A DNA stretch of 64,000 bases from the NCBI GenBank assembly GCA_006538405.1, contig BJKQ01000001.1:620001-684000 (forward strand), read 5' to 3'. Both the position numbers and the translations under genes were made by a program. The notes below the pieces were generated by a model that was not told the origin of the DNA, searched no databases, and worked only from the letters and a program-made list of their open reading frames with translations. This stretch comes from Hansfordia pulvinata (taxonomy: Eukaryota > Ascomycota > Sordariomycetes > Xylariales). Positions within the stretch are counted from its first letter, which is position 1. Every line of letters starts with the position of its first letter. This document shows, piece after piece, positions 11,889 through 23,619 of this stretch.

Positions 11889-12997
11889 CTAAAAAATGAC
11901 ATCATCGTCGTCGGCATTGGCCAGCAAGTCCGTGGGGCCATCCTGGTCGGGCTTGACGTTCTCCTGGTTTTCGCCCTTCGCTTCGGCATCTCTCTTGGCC
12001 TTGAGTTCAGCATCGGCGGCAGCAGTGTCTCGCTGTTTCTTGTTGGCAACCTTCTTCAAGCGATAGAACTCTTCTCGGTCCAGTTCGTCCAGTTCGGAGT
12101 TGATGTCTTTGAGACGTGGGGTCAGCGAATGGAAGGGTTTCAGAAAGGGGGACAGTAACGTACATTTGATGGTGTTTTCGGTTCTAGGGATAATGACGTG
12201 TTCACTATAAGGCAAGAGGCACAGATTAGTGGCTGCTGGGATCGAAGGTAACCCATAGGGCCATGGGGCATGCGGCGGCGTATGGTTCTTCTTACATGGC
12301 GTTGACTCTGCGGTTGACAACCTTGATGACCTCGTCGAGAATGACGAACGCGGTCTGCAGACTGGCAAGCTCGACAAGAGTCTCGACGGCACGGGCATAC
12401 GTCTCGCGACAACGCTGCACCTGCTGGCCACCCTTTCCGAGTCCGGTCAGGCCGAAATCGTTGTTGGCCTGTTCCTGGTAGCTCTCAAAGGCGGGCAGGA
12501 AGACACCAGATACGTTCTCTTGCTTTGTGCGCAGGCGGAAGCGAGCCTGGCGGGCTGATTCTTGGACCTGGTAGCCGATATCGCCTCCAACGGCGTAGGT
12601 GACCTCGGCAAGGGAGAAGGCGGCAATCTGCATGACGCGGCCCATCTTGCGTTTGGCTTCGTCAATGCGCTTGGTGATCTCGCGGAAACGTCTGTAGCGG
12701 GGTGGTCAGCACCACGCGCAGGTCCTTGCAACACGTATGTGGGAGCCTACTTCGTCAAAGCCTCGCTCTTGCGCTTGAGCAAGCTGTGGCCCACCTCGGC
12801 GCCCTTGAGCTTCGACTTCATGACGCCCAAGGACTGGCGGGTGGGGAAGACGGCCTCGCGATCCTGCAAGACAACCGACGGTATTCTGATTAGCTGCTGC
12901 ACGGCTGCGCTGAACATGATGGATGGCGAGATGTGGACGAAAACATGACGACGGCGGGGGCCGGAGGTGGGCAGGCATGACGTACGCCGCTAGACAT
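11889..12997 (-). CDS. VMA8: V-type proton ATPase subunit D
   Basis: This is the central-stalk (rotor) subunit D of the V1 sector, which couples ATP hydrolysis to proton pumping across the vacuolar membrane. Five exons: 12997-12986, 12863-12751, 12691-12296, 12204-12164 and 12106-11889, giving 259 aa. All junctions keep frame and the joined protein matches the family throughout: DREAVFPTRQSLG at the N-terminus, KRKMGRVMQIAAFSLAEVTY, FGLTGLGKGGQQVQRCRETY, VNRRVNAIEHVIIPRTENTI and INSELDELDREEFYRLKKV. The C-terminal tail is charged and ends DDDDVIF, as in fungal homologues. The first coding exon is only 12 nt (MSSG). The last intron (57 nt) uses an AAAG acceptor. Divergent from SYF1 with 1.6 kb between. 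Confidence 0.95.
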
Positions 12998-14639
12998 GTT
13001 GATGGGTGGAAAGCGAGGTTTCGTGGAAGACCCGGTGGTGTGGTGTGGTGCTGATTGTCGGCGTCGTCAATCCGGGACTGCGGAGGAGATTCGGTGAGGG
13101 CTTAGGTCGGAGCAGTGGGAGCTGAGGCTGGAGCTGGAGCTGGCGGAAGATGAAGGGGCTGGACAGCTGGTCTGAAGCTGTAGGGATGCGAACACGGTCG
13201 AAGCTCTGGCGATGATGCCGAAGCGACGGGCAGCCAACAGTCGAGGCGGCGGCGTTGGTGGCGTCGGAGGAGCACATGCAAGGTACGTGCGCCCGGCCTA
13301 GCACTGCAGTCAAGGCCACATAGCTCGGGCTGAATCAAGCAGCTGGTCAGGTACCTACAGGGTCTCAAGCAGGACATACATCATACTGGATCTGAGGACC
13401 GCTCTAGAGCGGCTCTGAGACCAGTGTAATTAGCCGGTTTGAGAAATAGCACCGTTCCAGTCCTTGCTGTAGTTGAGCCACGATGGAGGGGCAGTAGGTA
13501 TGCATATGACGAACGTATTCATCTTGTGGGGTCTTCACCCTGTATCCAATCTCAACCTGCTACCACACAAGTCGCGCTACTTATACGATGCAAGGTTGAC
13601 ACTAGCCACTAGCCTCAGTCTTATGCTACATAAGGTACATCTACCACGATCTAAGCCCACCTGCGATTGCTCCACGAAGAAACTGCCGCCAGCCACGCTC
13701 CCGTCCTGGGCTGTCCAGGTCGCGTCCAACACCTGGAGGCTAGAAGGTCGGGGTACTTGTCATTAGGACAATCGCTGGGCATTATCTAGGTACCGGCATG
13801 AGTAGCCCCTTAGGTAATGAGGCATGTCCTGCTCGCCGCCGCGCGACCAACCATCGAATTGACCTACTCCGTACTTCTCAAGCCGGAAAGGAGCGTGCAC
13901 TGTCGCAACCCATCGGATGCACGTGCTTGCTTCGCCTTGCATTGTCGTCGCCGTCGTCAAGTCCAGCCGTCGAGGTACACATCAAGTACAAGGTTGAATA
14001 GCAGCACGAAAGATCGACGCTGTGACCGCAGCCCGGTCGTTGTCGCCCTCCGTGTCCCAGCGACCCCTGCCTTCCTCAGCTTGGGCAAGCGAGACGCATC
14101 GCACGACACATCACACGACAACGTCCGGCCCATCGTCCCTTCTCGACCTCAGGCATGTGGATGTGGCTCTCGATTTGATGTAACGGCCTATTTCGGATCG
14201 AATCTACTCTCACCCTCGCCTCAGATTCCACGACCTGCCATCTCCACAACCCCCTCAGCAGCCCGCCATCAACACCGTCCGATTCCCCTCCTCCCCTCGT
14301 TTTCACACAGGCACCGACTCTATCGGCTCTTCGAATCCCTCCCGAGTCAGCTCGATAACTCGGCGACATCGACGTCTACCGCTACGTTCCGCTCCCAATC
14401 TTCGCGTCTTGCCTGCCTCGGGTCCAGCGTCCAGCATCCCAACTCGCTTGGACCTCGACACGAAACTTAACGCCACGCGCTCGACGATTCTGCTATCATG
14501 ACGTCTTCATAGCAATACTCTCCCTCCATTCCACTCAGCACGGCCCGCAACTTGCGCCCGCCCCCTCTCTGCTTCACGCGCCGAACCACCGCTTTCCACG
14601 CTGGACAACCTCTGTCCTGAATTCGCACTCGCGATCGTC
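12998..14639. promoter_or_regulatory. Divergent intergenic region between VMA8 and SYF1
   Basis: Holds both promoters and 5' UTRs. The part next to SYF1 is C/T-rich, as usual upstream of fungal housekeeping genes. I see no gene; the 217-aa plus-strand frame at 13817-14470 has serine/proline/arginine noncoding composition. Confidence 0.6.
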
Positions 14640-17423
14640 ATGGCGCCCAAAAGCCGAACCAACGGCGCCGTCAAGGCCGCCACTGCCAAGGCCGCTGCTG
14701 GAGCCAAGGCCGCCGCCGTGGCTGTCACTGCCGTTGTGGCCCCCGAAGCTGTTGTGCCTACGTCCGACGGCCCCGTCTCGATTGCTTCTCCTGCCGCTCT
14801 TGCGCCGGCGCGAAAACCCGACCTACATTTAGTGGTGAGTAAACTCCTTGAACGCCCAAGTTGCAGGGCCCGATCTGACATGGCATCTGCCGCCGACCAG
14901 TCCAACGATGATGCCGTCTACGAACAAGATATCGTGCGCGACCCTGGCAGCATCAAGCCCTGGCTGGCCTACATTCAGTTTAAAATGCAGCACGGCACTC
15001 TTCACGAACAAGCCTTCGTTCTCGAACGCGCCTGTCTACAGCTGCCCCGCTCCTACAAGCTGTGGAAGATGGTAAGTCCGGCGAACCACGCTCCTTGCTT
15101 CGTCAATCATGGGCCTTAGCTTCATTTGTCCAAGTCGACGCTGACCAGTTTCCAGTATCTGCGCCTCCGTACGAAACATGTCGCCAAACTCAACGCCGCT
15201 GTCTTCGCCTCCGAATTCAACAAGGTCAATGCCCTGTTTGAAAAAGCTCTCATCCTGCTGAACAAGATGCCCCGTATATGGGAGATGTATCTCAAGTTTC
15301 TACTACAGCAGCCCCTCGTCACCCTTACCCGTCGCACTTTTGATCGGGCTCTGCGCGCCCTCCCTATCACCCAGCATAACCGGATCTGGTCTATCTACCG
15401 CCCCTTCGCAAACTCGGCTGCCGGCCAGACTGCCGTCAAGATCTGGAGGCGCTACATGCAGGTCCACCCCGAGGATGTGGAGGACTTCATTGAGCTGCTA
15501 TCACACCCCCATGTGGCTCTCTACACTGAAGCTGTCCACAACTACATGACCATTCTCAACAACCCCCGCTTCCACAGCAAGCAGAGCAAGGGCCACTACG
15601 AGCTATGGGGCGATATGATTGACTTGCTCGTCGAGCATGCCACCGCCGTCGAGACGGGGTACGAGTCAGGCATAGACGTCGACCGCATCATCCGTTCCGG
15701 TATTCTTCGCTTTGCTGATCAGCGCGGGAAGCTTTGGTGCGGTCTTGCGACCTATTGGATTCGGCGCGGCAGCTTTGAACGTGCTCGCGATGTCTTCGAG
15801 GAGGGCATCACCACTGTCATGACTGTGCGCGATTTCACCACGATATTCGACACATATGCCGAGTTCGAGGAGTCTGTTATTGGTGCTCTCATGGAGATGG
15901 CATCGACCCGCGCTGAGACAGGCAAGCCCGACGACGACGCCGACTTCGATCTCGATATTCGCATGATGCGCTTCGAGCAGCTGATGGACCGCCGCCCCTT
16001 TCTGCTTAATGACGTTCTACTCCGCCAAAACCCCAACACCGTCGCTGAGTGGGAGAAGCGCGTTAACCTTTGGGGTGAGAACTCCCACGAGGTGGTACAG
16101 ACCTACACGGACGCCATCGCTGCAATCCAACCCAAGAAGGCCGTGGGCCCCTTCCATCAGCTTTGGGCCAACTATGCAAAATTCTACGAAAAGGCTGGCG
16201 ACATTCGGAACGCCCGCGTCATCATGGAGAAGGCCGTCAAGGTGCCCTTCAAGTCAGTCGCCGAACTTGCTGACATGTGGATTGAATGGGCCGAGATGGA
16301 GCTACGCAACGACAACTTCGACGAAGCTGTCAAGATCATGGCCAAGGCTGTCCAGTCCCCCAAACGCTCCACCGTCGACTACTTTGATGAAACCCTGTCG
16401 CCACAACAGAGGGTTCACAAGAGCTGGAAGCTGTGGTCTTTCTACGTCGACCTCGTTGAGAGCGTAAGCTCTCTTGATGAGACCAAGAAGGTGTACGAAC
16501 GCATTTTCGAGCTGCGCATTGCTACTCCTCAGACAGTCGTCAACTACGCGAATCTCATGGAGGAGAACAAATACTACGAGGAGTCCTTCAAGATCTACGA
16601 AAGGGGGCTGGATCTTTTCAGCTACCCCGTCGCCTTCGAGCTGTGGAATCTTTACCTCACCAAGGCCGTCGATCGCAAGATCGGCATTGAGCGATTGCGT
16701 GACCTGTTTGAGCAGGCTGTGGAAGATTGCCCTCCCAAGTTTGCCAAGACGATATACCTGATGTATGGCAATCTTGAGGAGGAGCGGGGACTGGCGCGAC
16801 ACGCCATGCGCATTTACGAGCGTGCAACCCGTGCTGTCTCCGACGAGGATCGCGCCGACATGTTCAACTTCTACATCACCAAATCAGCCTCCAATTTTGG
16901 TTTGCCCTCGACGCGGCCAATCTACGAACGCGCCATCGCTGCGCTGCCGGATGATGAGGCCCGCGATATGTGCATCAAGTTTGCGGACATGGAGAAGCGT
17001 TTGGGTGAGATCGACCGTGCCCGCGCCATTTACGGCCATGCCTCCCAGTTCTGTGACCCTCGGACCAACCCCAACTTCTGGGCCCGCTGGGAGGGCTTCG
17101 AGGTACAGCACGGAAACGAGGACACGTACAAGGAGATGCTGCGTGTCAAGCGCTCTGTGCAGGCGCAGTACAACACGGACGTCAACTTCATTGCCAGTCA
17201 GGCCATTGCGCGTCAACAGCAGGGCGAGGGGGCACCTGCAGGCAATGGTGGCGATGCCGAGGTGGCTGATGCAATGGAACAGCTCGAGCGCCAGGCTCGC
17301 GCTCCAGCTGGATTTGTCCCCAGCAGTGAAGGCATACAGGGGACTATTGCCATGGGCCAGCAGCAGCCACCTGCGGCCAGCAATCCCGATGCAATTGACA
17401 TTGACGGCATGGACGACGACTAA
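14640..17423 (+). CDS. SYF1: Pre-mRNA-splicing factor Syf1 (HAT-repeat protein)
   Basis: Syf1 (human XAB2) is a scaffold of the Prp19/NTC complex of the catalytic spliceosome, in the nucleus. Exons 14640-14834, 14901-15071 and 15156-17423 give 877 aa. After a low-complexity alanine-rich N-terminus of about 60 residues, HAT (half-a-TPR) repeats follow one another: GSIKPWLAYIQFK, LPRSYKLWKMYLRLR, NKMPRIWEMYLKFL, GPFHQLWANYAKFYEKAGD, KSVAELADMWIEWAEMELR, YPVAFELWNLYLTKAVDR and PKFAKTIYLMYGNLEEERG. The C-terminus is short and acidic (IDIDGMDDD). Intron 1 (66 nt) has a length divisible by three and no stop, so unspliced RNA would still be open; the splice is preferred because it restores LVSNDDAVYEQD as in homologues. 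Confidence 0.95.
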
Positions 17424-18029
17424 AACACGAATGGCCAGTTGAATAGAGCCTTGCGACAAGCTGAAGACCCATTTGTACCTAACTAAGTGACACAACATTT
17501 CTCCTAGTTTACCGAGTTTCTATGTCCCGGGACACGGGCAGCCCTTCCGGTAGAGCGTTCAGCTCGAGGCAAACGGAGGGGACGTGGCTCAATTTCTATT
17601 TTCTTCCTTCTCTCATCATGTTACGGGCTATGACGATTTGGCATCCATCTTTTTCTTTTACCAAAATCAAAGTTCCATTTCTCCGCGTTGTGTAACGTCG
17701 CACCCGATCAGATCATCAACAAGAACGATTCAGGCGGTCCGCCAACGAGCATCAAGTGTCGGCCATGATCATACAAGTCGGATGAGCGGCTGTTCTTCCG
17801 GTTGATGCCCGCCCGTCTGCGGATTGTGCAAGATATAGCTTGCGCATCAAAATGGGTGCTCGTTTGGTACTCGCGGAAGACCCCGTTGTCGGAGCCCCAC
17901 GTGACTCATTTGCCCCTCCTAACCCACCCAGCCAAGCCCCGCCTCACGCACAAAATTTTGTTGACCATTGCGCCAGGGTATTAGACAGACATAAGATGGA
18001 TCGCTTTCAACGCAATCGAGCTGATAAAC
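17424..18029. other. Intergenic between SYF1 and the tRNA pair
   Basis: Contains the SYF1 3' UTR and sequence upstream of the tRNA genes. No coding or RNA feature recognised. Confidence 0.6.
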
Positions 18030-18159
18030 AGCATCTTGGCGCAGCGGAAGCGCGGTATGTTCCAATCCACACGTCTTCGACACCTTCGAACACACCCACT
18101 GACATATCACAGCCGGGCTCATAACCCGGAGGTCCTTGGATCGAAACCAAGAGATGCTA
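18030..18159 (+). tRNA. Initiator tRNA-Met(CAT) interrupted by a 58-nt insert
   Basis: Exons are 18030-18054 (positions 1-26) and 18113-18159 (positions 27-73). Joined they fold perfectly: acceptor AGCATCT with AGATGCT, D stem GCGC/GCGC, anticodon stem CCGGG/CCCGG around CTCATAA (anticodon CAT), and T stem CTTGG/CCAAG around ATCGAAA. Eukaryotic initiator hallmarks are present: A1:T72, GGG:CCC in the anticodon stem, and A54/A60 in the T loop. Both internal Pol III promoter elements are intact (A box TGGCGCAGCGG, B box GGATCGAAACC). The insert lies after position 26, not at the canonical 37/38 site. A T4 run follows at 18173-18176. Confidence 0.9.
18055..18112 (+). other. Spliceosomal-type intron inside the initiator tRNA gene
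   Basis: The 58-nt insert begins GTATGT, contains ACTGAC with the candidate branch A at 18102, and ends CACAG ten bases later. Length and signals match the protein-gene introns of this window (HAP3 intron 2 is also 58 nt; HAP3 intron 3 and the effector-gene intron also start GTATGT). Removing it exactly restores a complete initiator tRNA. I see no bulge-helix-bulge at its ends. That it is spliced is inference. Confidence 0.7.
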
Positions 18160-18175
18160 TGCTCATCCCATCTTT

Positions 18176-18247
18176 TCCGAATTGGTGTAGTGGCTAACAT
18201 TTGACGCTCTCACCGTCAAGCCCGGGGTTCGATTCCCCGATTCGGAG
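18176..18247 (+). tRNA. tRNA-Glu(CTC)
   Basis: A 72-nt intronless tRNA: acceptor TCCGAAT/ATTCGGA, D arm GTGT...ACAT, anticodon stem TGACG/CGTCA with loop CTCTCAC (anticodon CTC), T arm CGGGG TTCGATT CCCCG, discriminator G. It starts 16 bases after the initiator tRNA on the same strand. Confidence 0.95.
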
Positions 18248-18251
18248 TTTC

Positions 18252-18258
18252 TTTTTTT
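18252..18258 (+). terminator. Pol III terminator after tRNA-Glu
   Basis: A run of seven T starts five bases after the tRNA 3' end. The run between the two tRNA genes is only T4 and overlaps the first base of tRNA-Glu. Confidence 0.8.
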
Positions 18259-20462
18259 CTCGTCTATTTCTTGACAGTCGTGGTTGAGGCGTTGAGGAGT
18301 CGGCTTCTTCCTTCTTTTTGTCCATGATGCTGGTGTTCTTACTGACTCGCACTTACAGCGAGCCCATGCAACGACTTGTTATCGTTTCGCTTGCCTACAG
18401 CCGGTGACAAATGTGGCTGAAGTATTGTCTTGGTATGGAACAACAGTCTCTGTTGCGGATCTATACCATGGCTATCCACGCCTCTGACCCGACACATTAT
18501 CAGCCAATATACAATACGGCATGTCGATCGTGAGTCGCCTTGTCCGCATAATTCCAGGTTTTATGGCCGGACTCGGCTGCCATTGGTCGGCCCAGCCGCC
18601 TCCATGCTTTGCGCTTTTCGGGCATCTTGGCGGCTTTACCGATCGAGTGGCTTGACTTATCGAGCACTGATGGATCCTTCGCCGGCCGGAGTGCGTATGA
18701 TATTCAACAGGACTCTCGGGTGGCGCTGTTCCCACGTGATGCTCCACGAGCAGGCAAGCCGAGCCGGCCAAGCCTGGGCTTGGAACGCAGATAACGAGAA
18801 CGCAGCTGGAAGGGACCATCGGCACGGGCTCGATTTCGATCCATCCCAGGCGCGTGGCTGCCAGGGTACCACTCCCGGCAACTTGCGAGGCAAATCTGCG
18901 GCGGATCGAACGCCCAAGACATGCCCGCCGTGGATTCGTGATTATTCGCAGCAAGGGTAGTGGAACAGTATCGATGGGAGAATAAGAAACAGCCCGTCGG
19001 AAAGTGAAGTGGCTCAAAGGGGTCGCTATCAAGGAAAGACACCCTTGCCGCCGAGTCGTTGGAGTTTTGGGAAAGCCGCCCACCCCGGCAAGCTGGGAAC
19101 GGACAGGCCACCAAGGTAAGGCCTGGACCACAGGCGCATCTAATTCCGTTGAAGGAGTTGAGGGTCACAGGCTGCAGTCACTGCACTTTTTATTTTGTTG
19201 CCATGTCCTTGCCGCGGGCCGGCAGTGTCACGGGGGCGAAATCTCGCCCTCAATCCCTGGTGGCGCGTCGATTGACGACGCCCGCGCAAGCTTGGTCCCG
19301 GGGCTCCGGCGACGGCGACGGGATCAATCTGCAGCGTGGCGCCGCCCCTGGCAGCTGCGCGTGCTCTGTGTTGGGGTCCGAGGCTGATCGCGCGGGTCTG
19401 TCTGTGCCCGTCGGTCATTGTGGGTGGTGAGAGAGAAGAGGCCTGGAATCCTCCAGGAGCAGGATTGCTTCTAAACAGCCAGGCAGGAGCCCTTCTGCGC
19501 CCCCCGCCGAGCGCCTCTCTACCGCACGCCCGCGCGGACGAGCGCCCTTCCGAGCCTTCGAAGAGTGCCGAGCGCATGGCAATGGGGCTTCTCTCGACGA
19601 CCCTTTGGATTGGACATGCCCGGCCTCCATGACGGGGCGCAGGCGCGAGATCTGCCGGGCCCGGCCACCATCCACGATTGGGGGCCGCCCCATGCTGACT
19701 GGAAGAGAGCCACTTGCGCCGATCGGGGTGGTTCAAACAATGGTGCTCGCTCAGGGCAACTGCCGCGACTGAGGCTGATCAATGGCCGGGCGTCGACAGG
19801 AGTTTTTGAGTCCTGGCCACCACCAACTTACTCGATGACAGGACGCGGGGAACGGCGTGGCTCTGCTTAATGACTTCTTCTTGGCTGTTGTGCTCGTGAG
19901 GACCTGCGCGCCTTGGCCCGAGGTCCTTCAGGCTGGACAGCAGACGGACATGGCCGCTCGCAGGCGAGGAGGATCGCGCCTGGCCGAGGTGGCGAAGAAG
20001 ACGGCAGAAGGGCGGCGGGCCCGCACACGACGCTGCCCATTGATGAATGTCATCATCCGGCGCCACCTTGGCCAAGCAGAGAAAGCTCACCTGCCTGCCC
20101 GCGGTGGCGTGGGCCGGTGTTCTCTCTCCCACGGACAGCGAGATCCAACGTGATGTGACGAGGGGCTCTGGGGACCGGGTGGCGAGGCGAGGCGGCCCTC
20201 CCATCATGGCTGTGTGGCGGCTCACCACTCCCACCACCGCCGCCGCCGCCGCCGTCGCCGCTGCGGGCTTGATGATGAAGAGGAGGAGGAGGAGGAAGAA
20301 GCAAGAGGTATATCATTCCGGCTGCCGCCCTCCATCTCGTCCGGCCTGCCTCTCGTGATGGTCTTGCTGTTGGAAGCCCTACACTACCACGAGACTGGGA
20401 CGGACGGCACTCAAAAGGACGTGATGCCACCCCCGTCATCGACCAACTACTACTGACGAGAC
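18259..20462. other. Intergenic, no gene recognised
   Basis: Open frames on both strands (up to 219 aa) overlap and lack motifs. Near 20240-20300 there are CCG and GAG trinucleotide runs just upstream of the RTA1-like gene. Confidence 0.55.
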
Positions 20463-21768
20463 ATGAGGCCGCTCGACACGTGCAGCCTGGACACCTGCCC
20501 CCTGTCGCAGTCGCCCTACGGCTACCAGCCGACCATCGCGGGCAATGCCATCTTCCTGGCCATCTTCACGCTCTCGCTGCTGGCCTGCCTGGTGGTGACG
20601 GTCGTCAAGAAGGGGTGGCTCAAGTTCAGCGCCCTGATCTGCGCCGGCTGCGTGTTTGAGATTGTGGGATACGCGGTGCGCATCGCGAGCTGGCACAACC
20701 CCTGGAACGTGCAGTACTATGCCGACTCGACGGCGTTGCTGTCCATCGGCCCGTGCTTTGTATCGGCAGCGTAAGAGACCCCCCGAATAGCCTCTGTCTC
20801 TCTCCCTCTCTCCTCGGTGGTCATTCTGATGATCCTCTCTCCTCCCGAAGCGTCGTTCTCGTAAGCTAACATCCCTCCCTCCCTCCTCCAGACTATACTT
20901 GACGCTGTCAGAAGTGGTGCTGGCGCTGGGCCTCAGGAAGGGCACGTTCCTCGACTATGCCCGGCACTGCGCCCACCTCATCTGGCTCGAGGCCGTGGCC
21001 CTCGCCCTGCAGGTCGTCGGCAACGCGGTGGCCTTCTCGGACCTGTCGGCGGCCCGCGGGCTCGGCCCCCGCGCGCCGCTGGGCAACCAGATCATCGCCG
21101 CCGGCGTCGGCGTGCAGGTGTTCTGCCTGACGGCCATGATGGCGGTCCTGTGCATCATTGTGCTGCGCGGATCGGCCGAGGAGGAGGGCGGCGGCGGCGG
21201 CGGGGCCGGGAAGAGGAGCCGGATGCTCCGGGGCAAGTCGCGGACGTTTGTCGTCATCCTCGTCATCTCGGCGCTGTGCATCTGGATTCGCGGCCTGTAC
21301 AACATTGTCATGCGCGTCACGACGTCGGGGTTCGGCACGCCCTGGAGCGAGGCCGTCTTCGCCGCCTTTGACGGCGCCTTCATCTTCCAGGCGGTCGTCG
21401 GCCTCGTCTTCGTCCACCCGGGCCGCTTCAAGGTCGAGGTCACCGAGACCCCCGCGCTGCTGCCGTCGCCGCAGTGCGCCGAGAATGGAAGAGCGGGCAG
21501 CGTGGCCGCCGCGGGGGCGTTCGGCGCAGGGGCGTTTGGTGGGAACAACGACGACGGCGCCGTTGTCGGTGGCGAGAAGAGGCGCGGCGGCAGCATCGTG
21601 AAGCGCACCCCCAACCTCGCCATCATGACCGAGTACGACGCCAAGTCGGGGCTCGGCTGGCGCCGGGGCAGTGGCGGCAGCGGCGGCGGCGACGACGACG
21701 ACGATGACGATCTCGAGTTTGAGTGCTGTGGGCACCCCGACCCGCCGCAGCCGGCGCATGTCGTTTGA
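20463..21768 (+). CDS. RTA1-like protein (lipid-translocating exporter family)
   Basis: A polytopic membrane protein of the fungal RTA1/RSB1 family; members are linked to resistance to toxic lipids and azoles or to phytosphingosine export. Exons 20463-20770 and 20892-21768 give 394 aa; the 121-nt intron starts GTAAGA and has a GCTAAC branch site. The N-terminus has the family's YGYQPTIAGNAIFLAIF segment, then EIVGYAVRI and CFVSAALYLTLSEVVLALG, with seven likely membrane helices ending near FVHPGRFK. The roughly 110-residue tail is cytoplasmic-looking, Gly/Ala-rich, and ends in an Asp run. The substrate cannot be told from sequence. Confidence 0.9.
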
Positions 21769-21775
21769 TTATCGT

Positions 21776-21792
21776 CGTCGTCGTCGTCGTCG
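21776..21792. repeat. (CGT)n run in the RTA1-like 3' region
   Basis: Short trinucleotide run directly after the stop codon, a continuation of the GAC-rich composition of the gene end. Confidence 0.8.
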
Positions 21793-21867
21793 TTTTTAGG
21801 GAAGAGGGGGGGTGTCCTCTCACTGTGGAACTCGTAACTTTGTGGAAACGCAATAGCAAGCGACACA

Positions 21868-21868
<1 letters not shown>

Positions 21869-21915
<47 letters not shown>
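21869..21915. repeat. (CA)n microsatellite
   Basis: About 22 CA units about 100 bases downstream of the RTA1-like stop codon. Confidence 0.95.
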
Positions 21916-21917
<2 letters not shown>

Positions 21918-22321
21918 TACGCATTCATCCACATGCTTTAGGTCTTATGGCGACCAGCTAGTCGAAGCCGCTGCCGAGGTTTCCGGCGTTCTCTTCCTTT
22001 TTTCCCCATCATTTGTTTTTTCATACCTCTTTCAGGACTGTACTATATATACATACACCCGGCTGGTAGAACACATAAACAGGCACCACAATACACATGA
22101 ATTGACGACTCGAAGTCCTGCAAGGTATCAGGACTTGAAAATCCCATGAAAGCGCTGCGACGACGGGCTGGCGCGATGGCAAATTGGCAGAGAGTCGTGA
22201 AGCCCTGAAGATTCGGCAGACGGGCGGGCGCGGGTCTTTCAGACGACCTCCTTTCTTGAGAACGGCAGCGGCCTATCACGACACGGCAATCGCCGCTCAT
22301 CCTCGGGACTTGGAGCCGGAG

Positions 22322-22346
22322 TTTTTTTTTTTTTTTTTTTTTTTTT
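22322..22346. repeat. T25 homopolymer
   Basis: Twenty-five consecutive T in GC-rich surroundings, followed by a CTT run at 22379-22400. It could be a simple repeat or the A-tail of a minus-strand retroposed sequence; nothing next to it supports the latter. Confidence 0.9.
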
Positions 22347-22909
22347 CGTGAGTCCCCGTTTCCGAGGCGGCATCCTTGAACTTCTTCTTCTTCTTCTTCT
22401 TTGCTCCCGTTCTCTTCTTTTCTTTCGTTCTCTGTTCAGTGCCACCGCTCACTGTGCGGCAGGGCATTTCGTCGTGTTGGTCCAGTTATTGGAAGCAGTA
22501 TTACACCTTGCCCGCAATCTTATTTTGCCACCATGTTCAAGCAGGCCCTAAACAGCCTCGTTATCGTACGTAGTGGCGCCATCCTGCAAGGATCGGACGG
22601 CTGCCTGCGCGCTGAAGCGTTGCCTACCTACGCGTATTGAGAACGACCGTGGACGACGACTCGAGTTTCCGTGCCTAGTTAAATACAGGATAGCTGAAAA
22701 TCCATCCCCACAGAATGGGTGGCCACAGGAGCCAACCAACTCAAGAAGAAAAAATAGCGGCGGGAAAGCCCGCGCACGGCTTCACTCGTACAGGATGGCG
22801 TGGAAACCCCAGAGAGCCCAGCCAATGCTGATGCTGCTGCTGCTGCGCCCTTTCTTGGTCTGCAGAACCCTTCAATCGCCAGCACAAGAGGGAGAGAAGT
22901 ACGCGGTTG

Positions 22910-22914
<5 letters not shown>

Positions 22915-22946
<32 letters not shown>
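22915..22946. repeat. (GA)n microsatellite
   Basis: About 16 GA units in the region upstream of the M13 peptidase gene. Confidence 0.95.
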
Positions 22947-22949
<3 letters not shown>

Positions 22950-23619
22950 GGAAGACGGGTGGATGGTCTTTGAGTGGCCCTTTCCATGGGCTTCGGACCG
23001 CGGCACCGCAACCCCCGAGCATCTATCTACCTGCGAGCTGAGGAGGCTGCGACTTGCCGGTGGCGCGCCGCCCTTTGCCACAACCACCGTGCTCTACCAG
23101 TATTCCATCTATAGGCCATGAAGACGGGGCCCTCGGACCGGTAGGATGCCGCTATGGCCCGCCTGGACGCTTGCCAGTGGAGCTGAAGGGTGTCGGGTAG
23201 GATGCGCCTCAGCCTTCTACTCGATATACCTGGTGTTGAAATGGCCGCCGGAGGCAAAGACCGTGGATGCCAAGTCGAGCTGGGAGCTGACTGAGCATCT
23301 TGTCCCTTGTCCGTCTGATGAGTGGCCAGCCGGAGTTGGGGAGCCTGGTGAATGGCATACCAGGAGAGAGAATAAGAATAAAGTAGTGACATCTCCAGAT
23401 GTTTTTTCCCCATCAACCCCATTCCGCTCCCAGGAACCCTCCAAGCCCGTGGTCCGGTCCTTGCAAGCAGCGCCATATAGAGACCCATGCCAGCCCAGGA
23501 AGAGCCGGCGAAACCAGACAGGCTCACTCACGTCTCTGGCTCATCTCCGGTGGCTTCTGGTGCCCGCTGTCGCTGTCCCTCCTCTGCAGAGCCACTGTTT
23601 ATTAGTGACCGCCGCCCAG

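Larger units (their letters stand above)
21769..23619. other. Intergenic or unresolved 5' part of the M13 gene
   Basis: Mostly microsatellites and unassigned sequence. The missing N-terminal exon(s) of the peptidase may lie here. One Met-led hydrophobic stretch at 22825 (MLMLLLLRPFLVC) resembles a signal peptide, but its apparent donor (GTACGC at 22899) is in phase 2 and does not match the phase needed before CNTPGC. Confidence 0.4.

Noticed and set aside
18055..18112. Reading the tRNA insert as a tRNA-endonuclease intron
   Set aside because: It is not next to the anticodon (37/38) and I see no bulge-helix-bulge at its ends, while all three spliceosomal signals are present.
22322..22346. T25 as the A-tail of a retroposed element
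   Set aside because: No target-site duplication, reverse transcriptase or SINE-like body seen next to it; simple repeat is sufficient.
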